DNA of 40,043 bases from Bacteroidales bacterium UBA5621. GTDB taxonomy: Bacteria > Bacteroidota > Bacteroidia > Bacteroidales > VadinHA17. Below are positions 34,582 through 40,043 of this stretch, one piece after another (within the stretch, counting starts at the first letter, position 1; every line of letters begins with the position of its first letter). Under the pieces are notes generated by a model that was not told the DNA's origin, ran no database searches, and saw nothing but the letters and a program-made list of their open reading frames with translations. Location: the NCBI GenBank assembly GCA_002424525.1, contig DIKJ01000236.1, positions 1-40,043 on the forward strand, in the 5' to 3' direction. Made by a program: the position numbers and the translations under genes.

Positions 34582-37500
34582 TCAACCCGCACTTATCTCG
34601 ACATCGAGCTCGACATCTGCTATTTTCTTTCTTAATTCCTCAAGCTGTTGTTCCTGGAGCACCCTCATATAATCGTAGGGAGTAACCTTGATGAACATCG
34701 GTAAATATTTGTTCAAATCATCCAGGATCATTTTTGCCTTACTGCTCCCTGTGTGATTATAGTGTCTGGAGATAAGGTCCGTCAGCTCAGCTATGTCACT
34801 ATAATCTTCAACGAGCGATAATTCCACCATACCCATGTTGCAGTAATAGTCGAAGTCGCCGTTCTCATTAAAGACCCATGCAATTCCTCCGCTCATGCCC
34901 GCCGCGAAGTTGCTTCCCGTCGGCCCAAGCACAACAACCCTGCCACCGGTCATATATTCACAGCAATGATTGCCGGTTCCCTCGACAACGGCGACGACCC
35001 CGCTGTTACGAACTCCGAACCGTTCGCCGGCAACACCGCAAATATATGCTTCTCCGCGTGTCGCACCATAGAGGGCAGTATTGCCAATGATGATATTCTT
35101 ATCCGGCTCGAAGGTCGACCCAGGTGGCGGAACGACAATTATCCTCCCCCCTGAGAGACCTTTACCCAGGTAATCATTCGCATCACCCTCGAGATATAAT
35201 TCGACGCCGGGCGACAGGAAAGCTCCGAAGCTCTGGCCTGCCGACCCTGTGAACCTGCATCTGATGGTGCCATCCGGTAATCCCTCAGAGCCATATAATG
35301 AAGCTATCCTGCCGGAGAGCATTGCCCCGGTCGTCCGGTCCGTATTATGTATCTCTCTGTGAATGAATACCGGTTGCTTTTCGTAAAGCGCCTGCCCGGC
35401 TTCGTTGATTATTTCAGCATCGAGCCTGTTCTCTATCATTGTCTTCCGTTCTCTTGTGCAACGTACCGGATTTATGCCTGCCTCTTCCGGAACAGAAAGC
35501 AATGGTTTCAGATCCAGGTTCCTGAGCTTCCAGTGGTCGATATCGTGGTTTCTTTCAAGCAGATCTGCTCTGCCGATTATTTCGTCAAGAGACCTGAATC
35601 CCATTTCTGCCAGATGTTCACGCACCTCCTCCGCCATAAACCTGAAGAATGTAACGAGGTTATCGGCCTTTCCCCGGAACCTTTTTCTGAGTTCGGCGTT
35701 CTGGGTAGCTACTCCTGCGGGGCAGGTATTAAGGTGACATTTACGCATCATAATGCAGCCCAGGACAATAAGTGCGCAGGTTGAGAATCCATACTCCTCA
35801 GCGCCAAGAAGTGCCATCATCACGATATCTTTCCCGGTTTTTAGCTGACCGTCAGCCTGAAGTATCACTCTCTGCCTGAGATTGTTCATGACAAGAGTCT
35901 GCTGAGTTTCTGAAAGCCCCAGTTCAAGAGGCAATCCTGCATGGCGTATCGATGATGAGGGACTGGCCCCTGTGCCACCTTCATACCCGCTTATAGTGAT
36001 AAGGTCAGCTCCTGCCTTGGCAACGCCGGCAGCCACTGTTCCCACACCGCACTCTGACACAAGCTTGACACTGATTCTCGCATCCGGATTGACGTTCCTC
36101 AGATCGAATATCAGCTGAGCGAGATCCTCAATCGAATAGATATCATGGTGCGGGGGGGGCGATATAAGGGTGATCCCGGGGATCGAGTATCTTGTTCTGG
36201 CTATTATTTTGTCAACCTTATGCCCCGGCAGTTGTCCCCCTTCTCCGGGTTTTGCACCCTGGGCTATCTTGATCTGGATTTCATCGGCATTGACAAGGTA
36301 TTCGGTGGTTACGCCAAACCTGCCGCTGGCTATCTGCTTTATTGCACTCCGGGTACTATCTCCGTTCTCCAGTGGCCTGAACCGTTCGGGGTCCTCACCT
36401 CCTTCGCCGGTATTGCTCCGCCCGCCGATCCTGTTCATGGCTATTGCCAGGGTTTCATGAGCCTCGCGGCTTATTGAGCCATACGACATTGCTCCCGTGA
36501 CAAACCTCTTCATGATATTTTCAGCAGTCTCGACTTCCTCTAAAGAGATGGGACCTTTCCTGATCCTTAATAATCCCCTTATAAAACCCGGATGGGCCGT
36601 ATCGCAGTTTGCCCTGTCGCTGTACTCCCTGAATTTGCCGTAGTCAGCTGTCCGGGTACTCCACTGAAGGAGAGCGATAGTCTCAGGGTTCCACCCGTGA
36701 TGTTCACCGTGTTTCCGGTAAGAATAAACACCTTCAGTAAGAACCTCGTGATGAGGATCCTCAATAAATGCCTTTCTGTGCGGAACAAGAGCCTCTTCGG
36801 CAATCTCTTCCATCCCTATACCGCCGATCCTTGTAACAGTGCCGGCGAAATATTTGTCAACCACATCCGGGTGGAGGCCTACCGCTTCAAATACCTGAGC
36901 TGAACGGTAGCTTCTCAGGGTGCTTATCCCCATCTTCGACATGACTTTTAAGAGCCCCTTGTTGATTGAATGGATATAATTCTCCTCAGCTTTCTGGTAG
37001 TCGAGCTGAATTGCCTTATCCCTGACCAGCCTTTCGATAACGGCAAAACTCATGTATGGATTAATGATGCTGGCGCCATATCCGAAAAGAAGGGCAAAAT
37101 GCATTATCTCGCGCGGTTCGGCTGATTCGACTACAATATCGATCTGCATCCTTTTGCGTTTCTCAATAAGATGGTGATGTACTGCCGAAACTGCGAGCAG
37201 TGAGGGGATAGGTGCAAGCTTTGCGGTTATTCCCCTGTCGGACAGAATAATATAGTTCTTCCCGTCATCAACCGCCTTTTCAGCGTCATTACACAACTGC
37301 TCCAGGCTCTCGTGGAGCCCGCCGGCACCTCTTTCCGCATCAAAGTGCATCTTCAGGTTCGCCGCAGAGAATCCTTTGTACCTGAGATTTTTTACAATTC
37401 CGAAATATGTGTTGGTTATTACAGGATTCCTGAACCGCACCATTTTTACATGATCCGGAGAAGTTTCCAGGAGATTCTGCTGGAGTGAACCCAGGTAACC

Positions 37501-39108
37501 TGAAAGGGTCATTACCAATTCCTCACGTATGGGATCTATGGGCGGATTAGTCACCTGTGCGAATAACTGCTTGAAATAATTGAAGAGCCTGTACGGTTTT
37601 CGCGACAAAACAGCCAGTGGTACATCATTTCCCATCGATCCGATGGGTTCTTTACCGGTGGCAGCCATTTCCTTGATTATCTTGTCAATGTCCTCCGCGG
37701 AATAATTAAAAGATGTAAGGTATTTGTCGTGGTCACCTGCCATATCCGGAGATATCTGGTGCCCTGTTTCAATCTCTTCAAGGTTGACCATATTCTGGCT
37801 GATCCATTTCCCGTATGGGTATTCTCCGGCAAGTCTGGCTTTGAGCTCCCTGTCGTGGCAGACTTTCCCTTCCACGGTATCGACGAGAATCATTTTGCCT
37901 GGTTTAAGACGCCCCTTTTCTCTTATATCCTCAGGTGCAAAAGTCTGTACACCCACCTCGGAACCCATTACTATCAGATCATTTTTCGTAATGACATACC
38001 TCGACGGACGAAGACCGTTGCGGTCAAGCATGCCTCCGATGTACCTCCCGTCAGAGAATATGAGGGAGGCCGGCCCGTCCCACGGCTCCAGGAAAGTCGA
38101 ATGATAGTGGTAAAAATCGCGAAGCTCCGCTGGTATCGGGTTCTTTAAATTAATCGACTCCGGGATAAGCACCGACATGGCATAAGGAAGCGATTTGCCG
38201 CTCATGAGCAGGAACTCGAGCACATTGTCAAGCGAGGCCGAATCGCTCTTGTCAGGTTCGATGATTGGATAGATACGCGTCAGGTCACCCAGCGTGGCCG
38301 ATTTCAGAATTGACTCCCTGGCTTCCATCCAGAAACGGTTACCCTTTATAGTATTGATCTCTCCGTTATGACCAAGTACCCTGAAAGGCTGGGCAAGATC
38401 CCAGCTTGGAAAGGTGTTGGTGCTGAAGCGTGAATGAACGAGAGCAATAGCACTTTGAAGCCTGGTATCAGTGAGATCGGTAAAATATTCGCTCAGCTGA
38501 CCGGAGGTCAGCAATCCCTTGTAAACGAGAACCCTGGTCGAAAGACTCGGAATATAGAAGAGGTTCTTCTGTCTTAATTCTGAGGACCTTATTGCCTTCT
38601 CAGTTCTTTTTCTGATTATATAGAGCCTTCTTTCAAGCTCATCCTGCGGAACATCGGCGCCAAGGAGTATTTGTCTGATGCAGGGCTCCGAGGCACGTGA
38701 AATTTCCCCGATCGTGGAATTGTTACGCGGTACCTCCCTGAATCCTAAATGGTTAACCTGTTCCTCCCTGATTATATTGAGCAGCGTCCCGAGACAAACA
38801 GATGCTTCTCCCTCGTCCTGAGGAAGGAAGAGAAGCCCGGTCCCGAACTGCCCCTCCGGGGGAAGTGCATAACCCTGGATCAGATAGAAATCTCTCGGAA
38901 CCTGGATCAGAACGCCTGCTCCGTCACCTGTCTTACTGTCAGCCCCTTCAGCACCCCTGTGGGTCATGTTCCTGAGAATATCCAGTCCCCTGACGATTAT
39001 ATCGTGCGACTTTTTACCGTGTATCTGGGCAACAAACCCTATCCCGCAGCTGTCATGTTCGAATTCATGTCTGTACAGACCGGTGTTGCCGGGACGATCT
39101 CTTTTCAT
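34582..39108 (-). CDS. gltB: Glutamate synthase large subunit
   Basis: A 1508-residue full-length GltB. Cys21 (HDSCGIGFVAQIHG) is the glutaminase nucleophile, exposed after removal of a 20-residue propeptide. The order is: class II amidotransferase domain, central domain, FMN-binding synthase barrel (GGRSNTGEGGEDPERF, KPGEGGQLPGHKVD, SPPPHHDIYSIEDLAQLI) with the [3Fe-4S] ligands Cys1118, Cys1124 and Cys1129 (CIMMRKCHLNTC), then the right-handed GXGXG beta-helix domain (YLGKGLSGGRIIV, MTGGRVVVLGPTGSNFAAGMSGG). Expression is probably controlled by the leader, which holds an intrinsic terminator 33 bp before the start codon. Confidence 0.97.
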   Translation of the reverse strand: MKRDRPGNTGLYRHEFEHDSCGIGFVAQIHGKKSHDIIVRGLDILRNMTHRGAEGADSKTGDGAGVLIQVPRDFYLIQGYALPPEGQFGTGLLFLPQDEGEASVCLGTLLNIIREEQVNHLGFREVPRNNSTIGEISRASEPCIRQILLGADVPQDELERRLYIIRKRTEKAIRSSELRQKNLFYIPSLSTRVLVYKGLLTSGQLSEYFTDLTDTRLQSAIALVHSRFSTNTFPSWDLAQPFRVLGHNGEINTIKGNRFWMEARESILKSATLGDLTRIYPIIEPDKSDSASLDNVLEFLLMSGKSLPYAMSVLIPESINLKNPIPAELRDFYHYHSTFLEPWDGPASLIFSDGRYIGGMLDRNGLRPSRYVITKNDLIVMGSEVGVQTFAPEDIREKGRLKPGKMILVDTVEGKVCHDRELKARLAGEYPYGKWISQNMVNLEEIETGHQISPDMAGDHDKYLTSFNYSAEDIDKIIKEMAATGKEPIGSMGNDVPLAVLSRKPYRLFNYFKQLFAQVTNPPIDPIREELVMTLSGYLGSLQQNLLETSPDHVKMVRFRNPVITNTYFGIVKNLRYKGFSAANLKMHFDAERGAGGLHESLEQLCNDAEKAVDDGKNYIILSDRGITAKLAPIPSLLAVSAVHHHLIEKRKRMQIDIVVESAEPREIMHFALLFGYGASIINPYMSFAVIERLVRDKAIQLDYQKAEENYIHSINKGLLKVMSKMGISTLRSYRSAQVFEAVGLHPDVVDKYFAGTVTRIGGIGMEEIAEEALVPHRKAFIEDPHHEVLTEGVYSYRKHGEHHGWNPETIALLQWSTRTADYGKFREYSDRANCDTAHPGFIRGLLRIRKGPISLEEVETAENIMKRFVTGAMSYGSISREAHETLAIAMNRIGGRSNTGEGGEDPERFRPLENGDSTRSAIKQIASGRFGVTTEYLVNADEIQIKIAQGAKPGEGGQLPGHKVDKIIARTRYSIPGITLISPPPHHDIYSIEDLAQLIFDLRNVNPDARISVKLVSECGVGTVAAGVAKAGADLITISGYEGGTGASPSSSIRHAGLPLELGLSETQQTLVMNNLRQRVILQADGQLKTGKDIVMMALLGAEEYGFSTCALIVLGCIMMRKCHLNTCPAGVATQNAELRKRFRGKADNLVTFFRFMAEEVREHLAEMGFRSLDEIIGRADLLERNHDIDHWKLRNLDLKPLLSVPEEAGINPVRCTRERKTMIENRLDAEIINEAGQALYEKQPVFIHREIHNTDRTTGAMLSGRIASLYGSEGLPDGTIRCRFTGSAGQSFGAFLSPGVELYLEGDANDYLGKGLSGGRIIVVPPPGSTFEPDKNIIIGNTALYGATRGEAYICGVAGERFGVRNSGVVAVVEGTGNHCCEYMTGGRVVVLGPTGSNFAAGMSGGIAWVFNENGDFDYYCNMGMVELSLVEDYSDIAELTDLISRHYNHTGSSKAKMILDDLNKYLPMFIKVTPYDYMRVLQEQQLEELRKKIADVELDVEISAG

Positions 39109-39141
39109 TTATGTGTTCTTAAATAATACATTCTTCTTTAC

Positions 39142-39174
39142 AAAAAAACCGTCCTCTGAAACTGCAGAGAACGG
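39142..39174 (-). terminator. Intrinsic terminator hairpin in the gltB leader (candidate attenuator)
   Basis: On the minus strand the arm CCGTTCTCTG (39174-39165) pairs with CAGAGGACGG (39158-39149) over all 10 positions, with one T-G wobble, around a 6-nt loop, and is followed directly by seven T (39148-39142). It lies 33 bp upstream of the gltB start. No minus-strand gene precedes it, so it is best read as a conditional terminator in the gltB leader. Confidence 0.75.
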
Positions 39175-39205
39175 CTACCTTTAACCTGAGACTATCACCA
39201 TTCTC
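39167..39205 (-). promoter_or_regulatory. Antiterminator stem competing with the gltB leader terminator
   Basis: GAGAATGG (minus strand 39205-39198) can pair with CCGTTCTC (39174-39167) for 8 bp with one wobble. The second arm is most of the 5' arm of the terminator, so both stems cannot form together. The first arm overlaps the stop codon of the 13-codon leader ORF. Confidence 0.55.
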
Positions 39206-39245
39206 ACTCTTTCTTCTTTCTCCTTCCGAAAGAAAACCCTGACAT
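39204..39245 (-). CDS. Candidate leader peptide ORF (13 aa) of gltB
   Basis: ATG at 39245 to TGA at 39204 encodes MSGFSFGRRKKKE. Its stop codon overlaps the antiterminator arm and lies 30 nt before the terminator stem, the geometry required for ribosome-mediated attenuation. It has no run of Glu or Gln codons; it has Arg-Arg-Lys-Lys-Lys-Glu. A 13-codon frame can occur by chance; the support comes from its placement. A ribosome ending at the stop would cover the first antiterminator arm and favour termination. Confidence 0.4.
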   Translation of the reverse strand: MSGFSFGRRKKKE

Positions 39246-39284
39246 AATATTCTTATCTGAATACATATTTTTAAATTATGTCTG

Positions 39285-39292
39285 CAAATATA
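39285..39292 (-). promoter_or_regulatory. Candidate -7 element (TATATTTG) for the gltB leader
   Basis: The minus strand reads TATATTTG, an exact TAnnTTTG match, 40 bp before the leader ORF. A TTTG at 39309-39306 is only 13 bp further upstream, closer than the usual spacing, so the -33 box is doubtful. Confidence 0.4.
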
Positions 39293-39312
39293 ATTATAAA
39301 TCTTTCAAATTT

Positions 39313-39531
39313 TTGAAAAAAGGAGGTAAAAAATTAATAAAATATAAAAAATTATCAAAAAGTTATAAACCTTCTCAATTGATCCGTCCTTTGGACGATG
39401 CAGTGGAACAACTTAATTTTGCACCAGGGGTAAGATTTGATCGTGAGGTAACGAAAGAGGAAGCTTATTGTAAAATCATACCCTGCAAAAAACCTGTTTT
39501 CAAAATGTTTTCTATATTTGGACACCTATAA
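39313..39531 (+). other. Doubtful 72-codon reading frame, possibly a gene remnant
   Basis: An open frame with no ATG at its beginning (first possible start is TTG). The first 20 codons are low-complexity Lys-rich and come from A-rich DNA; the middle (RPLDDAVEQLNFAPGVRF) looks more protein-like. An AAAGGAGGT stretch near 39320 is not followed by a start codon at suitable distance. It overlaps the gltB promoter region. I treat it as non-coding or a fragment. Confidence 0.2.
39513..39520 (+). promoter_or_regulatory. Candidate -7 element (TATATTTG) for the Lys-rich peptide and M14 genes
   Basis: An exact TAnnTTTG match 36 bp before the ATG at 39557. No clear -33 TTTG is seen 17-23 bp upstream. 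Confidence 0.4.
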
Positions 39532-39556
39532 TACATTAACTAAAGATTTACAAGCC

Positions 39557-39670
39557 ATGTCACACGAAAAATCGAAGGAACAGGTTAAAGTGAAAAAGCA
39601 GGCTTCCAAGAACCTGAAAGAAAAGAGAGCGGTAAAAAAAGCTAAAAAAGAGCAAAAGAAGAAGCAGTAG
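39557..39670 (+). CDS. Small Lys-rich protein (37 aa)
   Basis: ATG at 39557 to TAG at 39670 encodes 37 residues, beginning MSHEKSKEQVKVKK and ending KKAKKEQKKKQ. About half are Lys or Arg, with several Glu and Gln, so it is highly basic and probably helical or disordered. It lies behind a TAnnTTTG box and its stop is 3 bp before the next gene start. I have an impression of similar short Lys-rich proteins in Bacteroidota genomes, but cannot check. Nucleic-acid binding would be a guess from charge alone. Confidence 0.55.
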   Translation: MSHEKSKEQVKVKKQASKNLKEKRAVKKAKKEQKKKQ

Positions 39671-39673
39671 AAA

Positions 39674-40043
39674 ATGAGATACCTGTTTTTTTGCTCTTGT
39701 CTCTGGCTTGCGGGATGTTCTGTGTCGGGCCAGGGTGGACTGCTGACTGTTGCTGAAAGATCAGACTTCAAATCCACTTCAGACTATGAAGAGGTAATGT
39801 CATTTATCGGACATCTGGGCAAGCTTTCTCCCTATATCAGGGTTGAGACAATTGCTGAAAGTGTCGAAGGCAGGGAGGTTCCCCTTTTGATAATAGGAAA
39901 TCCCCTGCCGCAGTCGCCTGAAAGCATGAAAAAGGACAAAAGGATAGTTATTTATATTCAGGCCAATATTCACGCGGGCGAGGTTGAGGGAAAGGAGGCT
40001 TCCCTGATGTTTGCAAGGGATCTTCTCAGGGAAAAGAATCCGG
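39674..40043 (+). CDS. M14 family metallopeptidase lipoprotein (3' end outside window)
   Basis: Starts at ATG 39674 and runs open to the window edge (123 complete codons). The signal peptide ends in a lipobox (LWLAGC, Cys15), so the protein is probably a lipoprotein. The mature part has SDYEEVMSFIGHLGKLSPYI, REVPLLIIGNP and QANIHAGEVEGKEASLMFARDLL; the HAGEVEG segment supplies the HxxE zinc ligands of M14 carboxypeptidases. The third ligand and the catalytic Glu would lie beyond the window. It is a different subtype from the M14 enzyme at 18384-20912 (HAGEVEG against HGNEAAG). Confidence 0.85.
   Translation, partial: MRYLFFCSCLWLAGCSVSGQGGLLTVAERSDFKSTSDYEEVMSFIGHLGKLSPYIRVETIAESVEGREVPLLIIGNPLPQSPESMKKDKRIVIYIQANIHAGEVEGKEASLMFARDLLREKNP

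Noticed and set aside
39317..39340. Strong Shine-Dalgarno-like AAAGGAGGT
   Set aside because: No start codon at a suitable distance downstream, the sequence is A-rich, and Bacteroidota rarely rely on such sites.

Overview
The window looks like the chromosome of an anaerobic or fermentative member of the Bacteroidota, most likely Bacteroidales-like. Pointers are the Bacteroidota-type -7 box TAnnTTTG before several genes, weak Shine-Dalgarno use, families typical of that phylum (DUF5606, DjlA-like TerB/DnaJ protein, LysM plus periplasmic-binding-protein fusion, S9 DPP-IV-like and M14 exopeptidases, GH127-like enzyme) and a multisubunit NAD(P)-linked [FeFe] hydrogenase. This is inference from gene content; I saw no rRNA or tRNA gene. 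No plasmid, phage, IS or CRISPR locus was seen.

Layout. 1-2026 (+): 3' part of a djlA-like gene, a DUF5606 gene and an agmatinase-family gene. 2054-3643 (-): mazG and a SAM hydroxide adenosyltransferase-family gene. 3786-5730 (+): phoH and purC. 5826-9298 (+): a LysM/ligand-binding protein, then an ECF sigma factor with two small membrane-anchored proteins that look like its regulatory partners. 9326-11554 (-): a large TPR protein. 11728-13503 (+): a YgiQ-type radical SAM protein. 13519-18034 (-): hydrogenase operon in order hndB-C-D-A. 18384-20912 (-) and 21037-23205 (+): divergent secreted M14 and S9 peptidases. 23257-27964 (+): three-gene proton-translocating transhydrogenase (pntAA-pntAB-pntB) and an overlapping Xaa-Pro aminopeptidase. 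27976-32198 (-): a GH127-like lipoprotein and a TIM-barrel glycosidase-like protein. 32363-33118 (+): HpcH/HpaI aldolase. 33135-39108 (-): gltB-gltD. 39557-40043 (+): a 37-residue Lys-rich protein and the 5' part of an M14 lipoprotein.

A metabolic thread is pyridine-nucleotide balance: hydrogenase, transhydrogenase and NADPH-consuming glutamate synthase lie within 26 kb. The non-coding DNA supports it. Two tandem Rex-like operators lie just upstream of a TAnnTTTG box in front of the hydrogenase operon. The gltB leader carries a 13-codon ORF, an intrinsic terminator and a competing antiterminator stem, which is the architecture of ribosome-mediated attenuation. I know of no description of that leader.

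A second theme is a set of heptanucleotide tandem repeats in intergenic DNA (around 18.2-18.4 kb, 23.2 kb and 30.1 kb). They abut start or stop codons, and one pair flanks a GC-rich, hairpin-forming block of about 150 bp that looks like a small repeat element.
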